From Phytomonospora sp040655735 (GTDB lineage Bacteria; Actinomycetota; Actinomycetes; Mycobacteriales; Micromonosporaceae): a stretch of 64,000 nt of DNA. Both the position numbers and the translations under genes were made by a program. Below are positions 16,595-24,956 of this stretch, in pieces. The DNA lies in the NCBI RefSeq assembly GCF_040655735.1, contig NZ_JBFAKK010000003.1, positions 62,001 to 126,000 of the forward strand, in the 5' to 3' direction. The notes under the pieces were generated by a model that saw only the letters and a list, made by a program, of their open reading frames with translations, was not told the DNA's origin and searched no databases. Numbering within the stretch: position 1 is the first letter of the stretch; each line of letters begins with the position of its first letter.

Positions 16595-18202
16595 ATGTCC
16601 CCGATGCCGAACCCACGCCGCGCCGCCCCGACCGGCCCCGTCCCCGTCGCCACCGCCGTGGCACTGGTCCTGAGCGTCGCCTGGTGGCTCGCGCCGACCA
16701 TGGGCACCGACACCTCCGCCCAGTTCGGGCACGCCGAGTTCTTCGCCAGGTACGGCTTCGCCCTCGTCGACTTCTCCTGGTACGGCGGAACCCAGGCCCT
16801 GGGGTACAGCCTCGTCTCGCCGCCGGTCATGGCCGTCCTCGGACTCGGCCTCACCGGCGTGCTCACCGCGACGGCGTCGACCGCGCTGCTCACCCTGATC
16901 TTCGTGCGGACCGGCCTGCCCCACCCGCTGCTCGGCGGGCTCGCCGCGGCGGTGACCATGGCCGGGAACCTCGTGTCGGGGCGCCTCACCTTCGGGCTCG
17001 GGGCCGCCTTCGGGCTGGCCGCGCTCGCCGTGCTGACGACGTCCTGGCGGCGCCCGCTCGTCTTGTCCCTCGCGGCCGCGGCGGCCGTCCTCGCCTCGGC
17101 GACGAGCCCGGTCGCCGGCCTGTTCACCGGCGTCGCGGCGGCCGCGCTGCTCCTGGTCGGCGAACGGCGCACCGACGGGCTGGTGGTGGGCGCCGCCGCC
17201 GCCGTGCCGATGGCGGTCCTGACGCTGCTGTTCGGCGACGGCGGCTGGATGAACTTCTCCCCCGACGACTTCCGGCGCTCGCTGGTGACCACGCTGGTGG
17301 TCGCCGGGATCGCGCTGGCCGCACGACGCCGGGTCGTCCTGGCCGGCGCGTTGATCACCGCCGCGGGCCTGATCGGGGCCTACGTGCTGCACACGCCCGT
17401 CGGCGCGAACGCGATCCGCCTGACCGTGCAGTTCGCGCTGCCGCTGGCGCTGGCGATGCTGGACGTGCGCGTACCGGCCTCCTGGCCCCGGCCCCGGCTC
17501 GTGGCCGGTGCGGCCCTGGCGGTCCTCGCCGCGCTGCTGGTGTGGTGGCAGCCGCCGGTCAATACCGGTGACCTTCGCGACGCCGGGAACCCCGCAGCCG
17601 AGACGTCCTTCTACGCGCCGCTGCTCGCCGAGCTCGCCGCGCGCGGACCGGTCGGGCGCATCGAGATCCCACCGACCCGGAACTACTGGGAGGCCGCGTA
17701 CGTGGCCTCCGAGGTGCCGCTCGCGCGCGGCTGGCTGCGGCAGCTCGACATCGAACGCGATCCCCTGTTCTTCGACGCCCTGCCCGGCGGCCAGGAAGGC
17801 ACCGGGGTGCCGCTCGACGCGGGGACCTACCGGGAGTGGCTGCTGGACACCGGCGTCTCTTACGTCGCCCTCCCCGACACCGAGTTCTCGTGGGTCGGCC
17901 GCGCCGAGGCCGCGCTCGTCGCGGGCGGACTGCCGTATCTGCGCGAGGTGTGGAGTTCGCCGGACTGGCGGCTTTTCGAAGTGGACGGTGCCACCGGAGT
18001 CGTCGCCGCGCCCGCGACGCTGGTGTCCTCGCGCGCCGACGGGCTCACCTTCGACGCGCCCGGGGCCGGGGACTATCTCGTGCGGGTGCGGCCGCTGCGG
18101 TGGTTGACCGTGAACGGTCCAGGCGCCCCCCGATGGCGAACGGAAGGCGCCTGGACGATCGTCACCGTGTCCGGGCCGGGCCGGTACACGGTCGCTTCGT
18201 GA
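16595..18202 (+). CDS. Polytopic membrane protein with C-terminal extracytoplasmic domain
   Basis: 535 residues from ATG 16595 (ATG 16604 is equally possible). About ten hydrophobic segments occupy residues 15-325, after which a soluble part of about 200 residues contains GRIEIPPTRNYWEAAYVASEVPLARGWLRQLD and a beta-rich end. An early acidic loop, TDTSAQFGHAEFFARYGF, is where GT-C glycosyltransferases carry their catalytic Asp, and a GT-C-like or oligosaccharyltransferase-like fold is possible. I do not recognise a named family. The frame is open upstream to 15419, but that part runs antisense to the MOSC gene and is not believed coding. Ends 6 bp from the convergent GDPD gene. Confidence 0.72.
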   Translation: MSPMPNPRRAAPTGPVPVATAVALVLSVAWWLAPTMGTDTSAQFGHAEFFARYGFALVDFSWYGGTQALGYSLVSPPVMAVLGLGLTGVLTATASTALLTLIFVRTGLPHPLLGGLAAAVTMAGNLVSGRLTFGLGAAFGLAALAVLTTSWRRPLVLSLAAAAAVLASATSPVAGLFTGVAAAALLLVGERRTDGLVVGAAAAVPMAVLTLLFGDGGWMNFSPDDFRRSLVTTLVVAGIALAARRRVVLAGALITAAGLIGAYVLHTPVGANAIRLTVQFALPLALAMLDVRVPASWPRPRLVAGAALAVLAALLVWWQPPVNTGDLRDAGNPAAETSFYAPLLAELAARGPVGRIEIPPTRNYWEAAYVASEVPLARGWLRQLDIERDPLFFDALPGGQEGTGVPLDAGTYREWLLDTGVSYVALPDTEFSWVGRAEAALVAGGLPYLREVWSSPDWRLFEVDGATGVVAAPATLVSSRADGLTFDAPGAGDYLVRVRPLRWLTVNGPGAPRWRTEGAWTIVTVSGPGRYTVAS

Positions 18203-18208
18203 CCGCGG

Positions 18209-19261
18209 TCAGTGGTGGTGCGGCCGGTACTTCTTGGGGAGCTTGAAACCGTATTCGGCCATCACCGAGCGCAGGCGGTCGGGGTAGTCGGTGATGATGC
18301 CGTCGACGCCGTCCTCGATGAGTTTGCGCATGGTGGGCTCGTCGTCGACCGTCCAGGGGATCACCTTGATACCGCGCGCGTGGGCGGAGGCGACCATCTC
18401 GGCGGTCACGTAGGGCCGGTAGCCGGGGTCGGTGACCTTGCCGTTCTGCGGGAAGCCGTGGACGGGCGAGAAGGCGTCGGCGCCGAAGGAGTCGACGGCG
18501 GCGATCGGGTCGCCGCCGAAGTCGTCGATGTCGAGGCCGCCGAGCCAGGGTGAGGCGCCGGGCTGTCCGACCTGGAGGAAGTCGTAGTTGGTGAGGGCGA
18601 CCAGGGGCAGGCGGGGTTCGACGCGGCTCATGCGCATCAGGGCGCCCCAGTCGAAGCTCTGGACGGTGACCTGGCGCAGGAGTCCGGCGCGGCGGACCTC
18701 GGCGGCGACGATCCGCACGAATTGTTCGCGGGGGGCGGTCTGCTCGGGTGCGCCGGCTTCGACCTTCGTCTCGATGTTGAGTTTCACGCCGTGTGCGCGG
18801 TGGCGGTGGACGAGGTCGAAGACCTGGCGGAGGGTCGGCATGGTCTCGCCCGGTTCGGCGCGCTGGCCGGGGAAGGCGGGGAGGGTCTGGGTGCCGCAGT
18901 CGAGGGTCTTGACCTGGGCGAGGGTGAGGTCCTTGATGTACTTGCCGACGTAGGGGTACTCGGGGTCGCCGGGGTAGAGGGGGGCGGTGTCGAGGCATTT
19001 GGTGCCGCTGATCTTGCGGTCGTGGGTGACGACGGCTTTCTGGTCGGCGGTGATCTGGACGTCGAGTTCGAGGGTGGTGACGCCGAGCCGGAGGGCGTTG
19101 GCGAAGGCCGGGAGGGTGCTTTCGACGACGAGTCCGAGGCCGCCGCGGTGGGCTTGGAGGTCGAAGGATCGGCGAGGGTGCGCTCCGGCGGGCGTGGTGG
19201 TGAGGGCGAGCAGCACGCTAGCGGCCGTCATGGCGGCGAGGGCGGTGCGCAGTGGTCTCAT
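18209..19261 (-). CDS. Secreted glycerophosphodiester phosphodiesterase
   Basis: 350 residues from ATG 19261. A signal peptide (MRPLRTALAAM..TTTPAGA) is predicted to be cleaved before HPRRS. The GDPD barrel shows LQAHRGG with VESTLPAF, then TLELDVQITADQKAVVTHDRKI, LNIETK, VQSFDWGAL and IPWTVDDEPTMRKLIEDGVDGIITDYPDRL. The enzyme hydrolyses glycerophosphodiesters outside the membrane to glycerol-3-phosphate and an alcohol, scavenging phosphate and lipid headgroups. AAAGG lies near the start codon. An ACACG-ATAG-CGTGT palindrome at 19333-19346 is upstream. Repeat cluster A begins directly upstream of this gene. Confidence 0.93.
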   Translation of the reverse strand: MRPLRTALAAMTAASVLLALTTTPAGAHPRRSFDLQAHRGGLGLVVESTLPAFANALRLGVTTLELDVQITADQKAVVTHDRKISGTKCLDTAPLYPGDPEYPYVGKYIKDLTLAQVKTLDCGTQTLPAFPGQRAEPGETMPTLRQVFDLVHRHRAHGVKLNIETKVEAGAPEQTAPREQFVRIVAAEVRRAGLLRQVTVQSFDWGALMRMSRVEPRLPLVALTNYDFLQVGQPGASPWLGGLDIDDFGGDPIAAVDSFGADAFSPVHGFPQNGKVTDPGYRPYVTAEMVASAHARGIKVIPWTVDDEPTMRKLIEDGVDGIITDYPDRLRSVMAEYGFKLPKKYRPHHH

Positions 19262-19332
19262 GGGCGACACCTTTGCGGGGGAAGGTGTACGGGGGGTGTC
19301 TTCGGGTTGAGCGGGGTGGCACATCGATCGCA

Positions 19333-19346
19333 ACACGATAGCGTGT
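19333..19346 (-). promoter_or_regulatory. Palindrome with embedded -10 upstream of the GDPD gene
   Basis: ACACG-ATAG-CGTGT is a perfect inverted repeat. On the minus strand it contains TATCGT, a plausible -10, so it could be an operator over the promoter. Confidence 0.35.
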
Positions 19347-19545
19347 CGCCCGCGCGCCGGGAACCCGTGAGTTCGGGCGTCGCCGAGGGTGGGGGCGGCG
19401 GTGCGCCGGGGACCTGCTGGGTCGGGGGTCGCCCCGGGGCGGGGCCGGCGGGTTCGCGCCGGGTACCCGGTGGTTCAGGCGTGACCCCGGGCCGGGCCGG
19501 CAGCTTCGCGCCGGGTACCCGCCAGTTCAGGCGTAACAAGACGCC

Positions 19546-19644
19546 GGGGACCCGGCACCGGAGGAGGTGCCGCAGCCCGATCCCATGCCTGTCAGGAGGT
19601 TTCGTTAGCCTCCGACCAAGCAAGCACAGAAGTCAGGCGTCACC
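19546..19644 (+). repeat. 99-bp repeat block, copy 1
   Basis: Matches copies at 54219 and 54495 over exactly 99 bp with a single difference from each. Contains two potential hairpins: CGGCACC/GGTGCCG near its start and GGAGG/CCTCC around TTTCGTTAG. Ends in the CAGGCGTCACC motif. Confidence 0.9.
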
Positions 19645-19910
19645 CCAGCCCGGGGACCCTGCCGCAGCCGGCCCCGCCCGCCGTCACTGCCTCCGGGTGT
19701 CCAGGCGTCACCCGACCCGGTCCACCACCAGCGCAGGCGTAACCCCAGTCCGGGGACCCTGCCGCAGCGTGCTGACCCGCCGTCACTGCCTCCGGGTGTC
19801 CAGGCGTCACCCCACCCGGGCCACCACCGGCAGGCGTCACCCCAGCCTCGGGGACCCTGCCGCAGCATCCCCCCGGCCGCAGTCACTCCCACCCTGAGCC
19901 CTCTCCCCGC

Positions 19911-20040
19911 CCACTGGCGCGCACACCGGCCGGGACCGCCAACTCAGGCGGCACCCCACACCGGGCCTCCGCCCTTCAGGCGTCACCAACCGCCGGGCCG
20001 GCAGCTTCGCGCCGGGCACCCGCCAGGTCAGGCGTCACCC
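19911..20040 (+). repeat. 130-bp repeat block, copy 1
   Basis: Aligns without gaps to 55088-55217 with about five mismatches. It contains three CAGGCGTCACC-type motifs and GGGCCGGCAGCTTCGCGCC. Confidence 0.85.
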
Positions 20041-20137
20041 CCGCCCGGGAACCCTGCCGCAGCCGGCTTGCTCACCGCAGCCACCCCCGCCCTCAGCCTC
20101 CACCCCACCCCACCCCACCCCAACCCTCAACCCCCAG

Positions 20138-20375
20138 CCCTCAAGGTCAACCCCCCGGCCGGGGGCTTCGCCCCCCGCACCCCCACCGGAGCTCCGCCCC
20201 GGACCCCGCCAAGGGCTCCGCCCCTGGACCCCGCCGGGACTCCGTCCCAGACCCTGCTGGGAGGCTTCGCCCCCAGGCCCCCACCAGGAACTCCGTCCCT
20301 GGACCCGGTCCTCTCGCCTCGGCTACAGGCCGTTTGGGCTCGGGCTATGTGCGGCCGGCTTCGCCTCGGCCGCAG
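20138..20375 (+). repeat. Tail of cluster A: GGGGGCTTCGCCCCC-type palindromes
   Basis: A run of short palindromic units (GGGGGCTTCGCCCCC, GGAGCTCCGCCCC, GGGACTCCGTCCC, GGGAGGCTTCGCCCCC) ends in the hairpin GCGGCCGGCTTCGCCTCGG. It matches 55362-55570 closely but has one extra unit (AAGGGCTCCGCCCCTGG). Confidence 0.8.
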
Positions 20376-20481
20376 GCCACCCAGAGCCCGCGGTGGCCGA
20401 ACCCACCCTCAGCCCTCAGCCCTCAGCCCTCAGACCTCGCCCCGCTCCAACCTCGCCCCAACCCCAACCTCGCCTTAACCC

Positions 20482-21195
20482 CTACCCCATCCTCGCCGCG
20501 ATCAGCAAGAACGGTGGGAGGCCTGCCCTCCTCGGCTGTTCCGCCAGGATCCTCGCGTTCGGTGCGGGTTCCGACACCAGGTCGATGGTGAACCCGCACA
20601 TCACGAGCCCCATCGCGTACGACGCGATGGTCCGGTGCTGGTTCCCCGCCCGTCGGACGCCGGTGGCGTTGGCGGAGCGCCAGAAGCCTTCGTCGAGGTA
20701 GTCGCCGACGAGTCGTTGGCCGTCGGGTGTCCAGGAGGCTCGGGGGGCTTCGAAGCAGGGGTGGGGGACGGTGAAGGCGAGTCCTCCGCCGGGTTTGAGG
20801 ACGCGGCGGGCGGCGGCGAAGGCGGCGGGGAGGTCGGGGACGTTGTTGTAGGCGAGGCCGGCGGTGACCCAGTCCATGGAGGCGTCGGCGATGGTGGCGA
20901 GTGTTCTGCCGTCGTCGACGGCGTACTTGACGCCTGCGGGGCGGGCCTTCTCGGCGGCGCGGGCGTATTCGATGAGTCGTTCGCTCGGGTCGATGCCGTG
21001 GGAGGCGGCGCCTCTGGCGGCTACGGCGCGGGTGATGATTCCTTCTCCGCAGCCGACGTCGAGTACACCGTGGCCGGTGAGGTCTCCGGGCAGTGCGTCG
21101 AGCAGTAGGTCGCGGGCGAAGTCGTGCAGCGCGGAACCGGACCGAAGTTTCTCGGCGTACCAGTCCGCGATCGAATCCCAGGTCTCGGCGCTCAC
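20482..21195 (-). CDS. Class I SAM-dependent methyltransferase
   Basis: 237 residues from GTG 21195. The SAM-binding motif I is VLDVGCGEGIITRAVAARG, followed by GIDPSERLIEYAR, VDDGRTL, WVTAGLAYNNVPDLPAAF and VLKPGGGLAFTVPHPCFE, all typical of the Methyltransf_11/25 group. The substrate is unknown; a small molecule is likely. The longer frame to 21519 overlaps the upstream GNAT gene and is rejected. The GTG lies 11 nt after the GNAT stop and has no Shine-Dalgarno. Instead TAAGCT, whose TAA is that stop codon, lies 8 nt upstream. It is last in a minus-strand series aroA-rsgA-GNAT-methyltransferase. Confidence 0.87.
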   Translation of the reverse strand: MSAETWDSIADWYAEKLRSGSALHDFARDLLLDALPGDLTGHGVLDVGCGEGIITRAVAARGAASHGIDPSERLIEYARAAEKARPAGVKYAVDDGRTLATIADASMDWVTAGLAYNNVPDLPAAFAAARRVLKPGGGLAFTVPHPCFEAPRASWTPDGQRLVGDYLDEGFWRSANATGVRRAGNQHRTIASYAMGLVMCGFTIDLVSEPAPNARILAEQPRRAGLPPFLLIAARMG

Positions 21196-21203
21196 GGGCG
21201 GCA

Positions 21204-21209
21204 AGCTTA
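21204..21209 (-). promoter_or_regulatory. -10 hexamer TAAGCT overlapping the GNAT stop codon
   Basis: On the minus strand the GNAT stop TAA (21209-21207) followed by GCT forms TAAGCT, 8 nt before GTG 21195. Confidence 0.4.
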
Positions 21210-21683
21210 TCCGGCGGGCGCGACAGTTTTCTCCAGGTGCACGAGCATCACCCCGGTGCCGCCGGGTTCGCGGCGAATTTCCCGGTATCCGTGGCGCTCG
21301 TACAGGCGCAGGTTCGCGGTGGAGAGGTGGCCGGTGAACAGCGCGAGTTTCCCGACGTCGCCCGGCATCTCGTCCTCCACGGCGGCCAGGAGCCGGGTGC
21401 CGATTCCCTCGCCCTGCCGGTCGGGGGCGACCATGAGGCGGCCGACGTGCAGGACGCCGCCGTCTCGGCGCGCGCGGATCGCGCCGACGATGCGGCCTCG
21501 GTGGACGGCCTTCTTCCACGTCGTCGTGTCGAAGTCGGCGAGCAGCGAGTCGATGGTCTGGACGAGTGGCGGCAGGTCGAGGCGGCCGTACAGGCGGGCT
21601 TCGGAGAGGTAGGCGGCGTACTGGAGGGTCAGCAGTTCGCCGGCGTCGTCCGGGCCGGCCGGAAGGATCTTCACGTCGGGCAT
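21207..21683 (-). CDS. GNAT-family N-acetyltransferase
   Basis: 158 residues. The acetyl-CoA motif A is VGRLMVAPDRQGEGIGTRLLAAVE, followed by KLALFTGHLSTANLRLYERHGYREIR, which is standard for GNATs. The substrate is not predictable. ATG 21683 is 10 nt after the rsgA stop, with no Shine-Dalgarno. TAGCCT, beginning with the rsgA stop codon TAG, lies 7 nt upstream. Confidence 0.88.
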   Translation of the reverse strand: MPDVKILPAGPDDAGELLTLQYAAYLSEARLYGRLDLPPLVQTIDSLLADFDTTTWKKAVHRGRIVGAIRARRDGGVLHVGRLMVAPDRQGEGIGTRLLAAVEDEMPGDVGKLALFTGHLSTANLRLYERHGYREIRREPGGTGVMLVHLEKTVAPAG

Positions 21684-21690
21684 GACCGTG

Positions 21691-21696
21691 AGGCTA
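21691..21696 (-). promoter_or_regulatory. -10 hexamer TAGCCT overlapping the rsgA stop codon
   Basis: Minus-strand TAGCCT, the first three bases being the rsgA stop, with a 7-nt spacer to the GNAT ATG. Confidence 0.45.
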
Positions 21697-22737
21697 GTAG
21701 TAGGTCTCCGGCTCCAGCTTGACCGCGAGCAGGCGACGGAAGGACGCCAGCCGTTCGGCGCTGGCGTGACCGGCGGTGACCAGCTCGTCGAGCCCGCACT
21801 CCTCGTTGTCGCCGGTGTGGTCGCAGCCGCGCGGGCAGTCCTCAAGGCCGGGCACCAGGTCGGTGAAGGCGTGCAGCAGCGACTCCGCCGACACGTGCGC
21901 CAGCCCGAAGGAGCGGATCCCGGGCGTGTCGACGATCCAGCCGCCGGTGGGCAGTTCGAGCGCGACCGCGCTGGTCGACGTGTGCCGCCCCTTGCCGATC
22001 GCGCTGACCCTCCCGACGTCGCGCAGCGCGCCCGGCACGATCCGGTTGACCAGCGTCGACTTGCCGACCCCGGAGTGCCCGATGAGCACCGAGAGGCGGT
22101 CGGTGAGCAGTTCGGTGACCGGCTCGATCGGACCGTCCGGCGAGGTCGTGACGTACGGCAGGTCGAGGTCGGCGTAGTACTCGCGCAGCCCGGCCAGCGC
22201 GGTCTCGGCGGGCTTGCCGAGGTCGGCCTTGGTGAGGCACAGCAGGGGCGCGATCTCGGCGTCGAAGGCCGCGGCCAGGCAGCGGTCGATGAAGCCGGTG
22301 CGCGGCGGCGGGTCGGTCAGCGAGGTGACGATGACGAGCTGCGCGACGTTGGCGACGAGCACGCGCTCGGTGGGATCGTCGTCGTCGGCGGTGCGCCGCA
22401 GCGCGCCCGTGCGCGGTTCGATCCGCACGATCCGGGCCAGGGCCCCGTCGGCGCCGGAGACGTCGCCGAGCAGTGCGACGCGGTCGCCGACCACGACCCC
22501 CTTGCGGCCGAGTTCGCGCGCGCGCATGGCAGTCACGTTGGTGCCGTCGGTGACCCCGTCGACCCGGCACGTGTAGCGGCCGCGGTCGACCGCGATGACC
22601 AGCGCGGGCACCGCGTCCTCGTGCGTCGGCCGGATCTTCGTGCGCGGCCGCGAGCGCCGCGTCGGCCTGATGCGGACGTCGTCCTCGTCGTATACCCGTC
22701 GTTTCGTCAGGACCCTTCCTCCAGCATCCGTGTCCAC
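21694..22737 (-). CDS. rsgA: Small ribosomal subunit biogenesis GTPase RsgA
   Basis: 347 residues if read from ATG 22737. RsgA is a circularly permuted GTPase that checks late 30S maturation. The N-terminal OB fold holds RARELGRKGVVVGDRVAL; the permuted G motifs run TKAD (G4), then IGHSGVGKSTLVNRI (G1), and DTPGIRSFGL (G3); the C-terminal zinc site is CPRGCDHTGDNEECGL. ATG 22737 would overlap aroA by 31 nt. A CTG at 22710, preceded by GGAGGAAGG and overlapping the aroA stop as CTGA, would give the family's usual N-terminus and may be the true start. Coupling to aroA is likely in either case. Confidence 0.95.
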   Translation of the reverse strand: MDTDAGGRVLTKRRVYDEDDVRIRPTRRSRPRTKIRPTHEDAVPALVIAVDRGRYTCRVDGVTDGTNVTAMRARELGRKGVVVGDRVALLGDVSGADGALARIVRIEPRTGALRRTADDDDPTERVLVANVAQLVIVTSLTDPPPRTGFIDRCLAAAFDAEIAPLLCLTKADLGKPAETALAGLREYYADLDLPYVTTSPDGPIEPVTELLTDRLSVLIGHSGVGKSTLVNRIVPGALRDVGRVSAIGKGRHTSTSAVALELPTGGWIVDTPGIRSFGLAHVSAESLLHAFTDLVPGLEDCPRGCDHTGDNEECGLDELVTAGHASAERLASFRRLLAVKLEPETYY

Positions 22738-24002
22738 ATCCCCGGGAAGTCGGAGAGCGTCTTGGTCGTGCAGCTCACGTCGTCGAGGGACATGCCCTCG
22801 ACGGCGAGGCCGAGGATGGCCCCGGCCTGCGCCATCCGATGATCAGCGTAGGTCTCGAACACCGCCGGAGTGAGGCGGCGCGGCGCGATGCGCAGGCCGT
22901 CCTCGGTCTCCTCGACCTTGCAGCCGACGCGGTTGAGCTCGGTCGCGAGCGCTTCGAGGCGGTTGGTCTCATGCCCCCGGATGTGCGCGACGCCGCGCAG
23001 CGTCGAGGGGGAGTCGGCCAGCGCGCACAGGGCCGCGATCGCCGGGGTCAGCTCGCTGACGTCGGACAGGTCGGCGTCGATGCCCTTGATGCGCCCGGTG
23101 CCCTTGACGGTCAGGCCGCGGTCGTCCAGGACGCACTCGCCGCCCATCTCGGTGAGCAGGCCGCGCAGGGCGTCGCCGGGCTGGGCGGTGTTGTGCGGCC
23201 AGCCCTCGATGGTGACCTCGCCGCCGGTGACCAGCGCGGCGGCCAGGAAGGGCGCGGCGTTGGACAGGTCGGGCTCGATCTCCCAGGCGCGGCCGGTGAG
23301 CTGGCCGGGTTCGACCTCCCACACGTTCGGGCGGGAGTCGTCGACGGCGCCTCCGGCGGCGCGGATCATCGCGATCGTCATCTGGATGTGCGGGGCCGAG
23401 GGGACCGGCGGGCCGATGTGGCGCAGGACCAGTCCGCGGTCGAAGTCGGCGGCCGACAGCAGCAGGCCGGAGACGAGCTGGCTCGTCTTCGAGGCGTCGA
23501 CGGTGAGCTCACCGCCCCGGACGCTGCCGGTGCCGTGGATGACGAAGGGCAGCGAGCCGCGTCCCTCATCGCTGATCTGCACGCCGATCGCGCTGAGCGC
23601 CCGCAGCAGCGGGCCCATCGGGCGCTTTCGGGCGTAGGCGTCCCCGTCGAAGCGGACCGCGCCGGTGGCCAGCGCCGCCAGCGGCGGAACGAAGCGCATG
23701 ACGGTGCCGGCGAGGCCGCAGTCGATGTCGGCCGGGCCGTGCAGCGGCTGGGGCCGGATGACCCACAGGTTGTCCTCGGCGGTGTTGACGCCGACGCCCA
23801 TGGCGCGCAGGGCACCGGCCATGAGGGTGGTGTCGCGTGCGATGAGGGGGTCGGTGAGGCTGCTGTGCTTCACGGCCGCCGCGGACAGCACCAGCGCCCG
23901 CGCGGTCATCGACTTCGACCCCGGGAGGGCGACGGTCGAGATCACGGGTTCGGTGGCCCGGGGGGTTTGCCACGGTGTGGGCGCTGAGGTCTGCTCGGTC
24001 AC
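22707..24002 (-). CDS. aroA: 3-phosphoshikimate 1-carboxyvinyltransferase (EPSP synthase)
   Basis: 431 residues from GTG 24002. Sixth step of the shikimate pathway: transfer of enolpyruvate from PEP to shikimate-3-phosphate. Motifs are LPGSKSMTARALVLSAAA, DCGLAGTVMRFVPPLAAL, DAYARKRPMGPLLRAL, DASKTSQLVSGLLL, EPDLSNAAPFLAAALVTGG and ETYADHRMAQAGAILGL. A longer frame to 24509 lies antisense to SRAP and is rejected. The GTG has no Shine-Dalgarno, and TACGCT sits 7 nt upstream in a promoter that overlaps that of the divergent SRAP gene. The aroA-rsgA order is also found in M. tuberculosis. Confidence 0.97.
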   Translation of the reverse strand: MTEQTSAPTPWQTPRATEPVISTVALPGSKSMTARALVLSAAAVKHSSLTDPLIARDTTLMAGALRAMGVGVNTAEDNLWVIRPQPLHGPADIDCGLAGTVMRFVPPLAALATGAVRFDGDAYARKRPMGPLLRALSAIGVQISDEGRGSLPFVIHGTGSVRGGELTVDASKTSQLVSGLLLSAADFDRGLVLRHIGPPVPSAPHIQMTIAMIRAAGGAVDDSRPNVWEVEPGQLTGRAWEIEPDLSNAAPFLAAALVTGGEVTIEGWPHNTAQPGDALRGLLTEMGGECVLDDRGLTVKGTGRIKGIDADLSDVSELTPAIAALCALADSPSTLRGVAHIRGHETNRLEALATELNRVGCKVEETEDGLRIAPRRLTPAVFETYADHRMAQAGAILGLAVEGMSLDDVSCTTKTLSDFPGMWTRMLEEGS

Positions 24003-24009
24003 GCCGATC

Positions 24010-24019
24010 AGCGTACTGT
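24010..24019. promoter_or_regulatory. Overlapping divergent -10 elements of aroA and the SRAP gene
   Basis: AGCGTACTGT contains TACTGT (24014-24019) on the plus strand and TACGCT (24015-24010) on the minus strand, sharing the central TA. Each hexamer is exactly 7 nt from its start codon (ATG 24027 and GTG 24002). The whole intergenic region is only 24 bp, so both transcripts are probably leaderless and cannot be started at the same time. Confidence 0.65.
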
Positions 24020-24026
24020 TTCTGCC

Positions 24027-24755
24027 ATGTGCGGGCGTTACGCATCGACGCGGAGTGCGACGGATCTGGCGGCTCTCTTCGAGGCCGTCGATGACACGTC
24101 GGGGGCCATCGAGCCCGGATTCAACCTTGCGCCGACCAGGTCGGTGCCCATCGTGCGGGTCTCGAAGAGCCTGGAGTCGCGGGCGGTGTCGCCGGCGCGC
24201 TGGGGGCTGGTGCCCAGGTGGGCGAAGGATCCGGGGATCGGCAGCCGGATGTTCAACGCGCGTTCGGAGACGGTGACGACCTCGAACGCGTACAAGAACG
24301 CCTTCAAGCGCAGGCGCTGCCTCGTGCCAGCCGACGGCTGGTACGAGTGGCAGAAGCTGCCCGACGGGACCAAGCAGCCTTTCTACATGACCTACGACGA
24401 CGGCGAGCCGCTCGTCTTCGCGGGGCTGTGGGAGACCTGGGGCGAGGATCCGCTGATGAGCATGACCGTGCTGACGACCGACGCGCACGGTGGCCTTGAG
24501 GACATCCACGACCGCATGCCGCTGGTGCTCACCCCCGATCGCTGGGCCGACTGGCTCGGGGAGTCCGACGACGTCGAGTCGCTGCTCCTGCCGCCCTCTC
24601 TCGAGGTCATCGCGGCCATCGAGGCGCGTCCGGTGTCCAAGGCCGTCGGTAACGTACGAAATGATGGTGCGTTCCTTACCGACCGCGTTGAGGCGGCGAG
24701 TGTTCGAGGGGTCGAACCCCCTGTCGAACAGGATGGGGCACCCACCCTGTTCTAG
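24027..24755 (+). CDS. SRAP-domain protein (HMCES/YedK family)
   Basis: 242 residues. The catalytic Cys2 (MCGRYAST) forms a thiazolidine DNA-protein crosslink with abasic sites in single-stranded DNA. Other hallmarks are NLAPTRSVPIVR, the RWGLVPRWAKD segment, the active-site FNARSETV, CLVPADGWYEWQ and the late IHDRMPLVL with its catalytic His. The family protects abasic sites at replication forks. The gene is leaderless in appearance (TACTGT 7 nt upstream) and divergent from aroA, as Rv3226c is next to aroA in M. tuberculosis. The stop codon lies in the stem-loop of a short terminator. Confidence 0.95.
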   Translation: MCGRYASTRSATDLAALFEAVDDTSGAIEPGFNLAPTRSVPIVRVSKSLESRAVSPARWGLVPRWAKDPGIGSRMFNARSETVTTSNAYKNAFKRRRCLVPADGWYEWQKLPDGTKQPFYMTYDDGEPLVFAGLWETWGEDPLMSMTVLTTDAHGGLEDIHDRMPLVLTPDRWADWLGESDDVESLLLPPSLEVIAAIEARPVSKAVGNVRNDGAFLTDRVEAASVRGVEPPVEQDGAPTLF

Positions 24756-24763
24756 GGTGTTTT
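24743..24763 (+). terminator. Terminator overlapping the SRAP stop codon
   Basis: CACCCT (24743-24748) pairs with AGGGTG (24754-24759), followed by TTTT. The CDS stop TAG lies at the 3' edge of the loop and stem. Confidence 0.6.
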
Positions 24764-24956
24764 AGCACTGTTCGTTCCCGGTCGTACAGTTCCCTTTTCG
24801 CGTCAAGCCTTGTCCGCCCCTTGTGCCGCGGGTTAGAACACAGCACCGGTGCGGGAGGAATTCCGCGCCGGTTTCCGGGGCGGGAATCCATCACACCACC
24901 AGCGAACTCCTGCCCCGACTGACCACATTGGACAGTCACCATGGGGAGGTGGGTCA

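Larger units (their letters stand above)
19347..20481. repeat. Intergenic repeat cluster A
   Basis: About 1.1 kb without a believable gene. It consists of about eleven CAGGCGTCACC-type units (variants with GTAAC or GGCAC) separated by related GC-rich segments such as CCCGGGGACCCTGCCGCAGC. It contains one copy each of the 99-bp block (19546-19644) and the 130-bp block (19911-20040), a C-rich low-complexity stretch (CACCC pentamers, CCCTCAG heptamers) and a tail of GGGGGCTTCGCCCCC-type palindromes. The same parts occur in the same order and orientation in cluster B near 54-55.5 kb. ORFs here give only frame-dependent versions of the repeats. Origin and function are unknown. Confidence 0.85.

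Noticed and set aside
19605..19892. Minus-strand repeat-peptide frame in cluster A
   Set aside because: Same reason: the frame changes between repeat units and there is no start signal.
24700..24720. LexA-type damage box near the SRAP gene
   Set aside because: GTTCGAGGGGTCGAAC is in the opposite sense to GAAC-n4-GTTC, lies inside the coding end and is not at the promoter.
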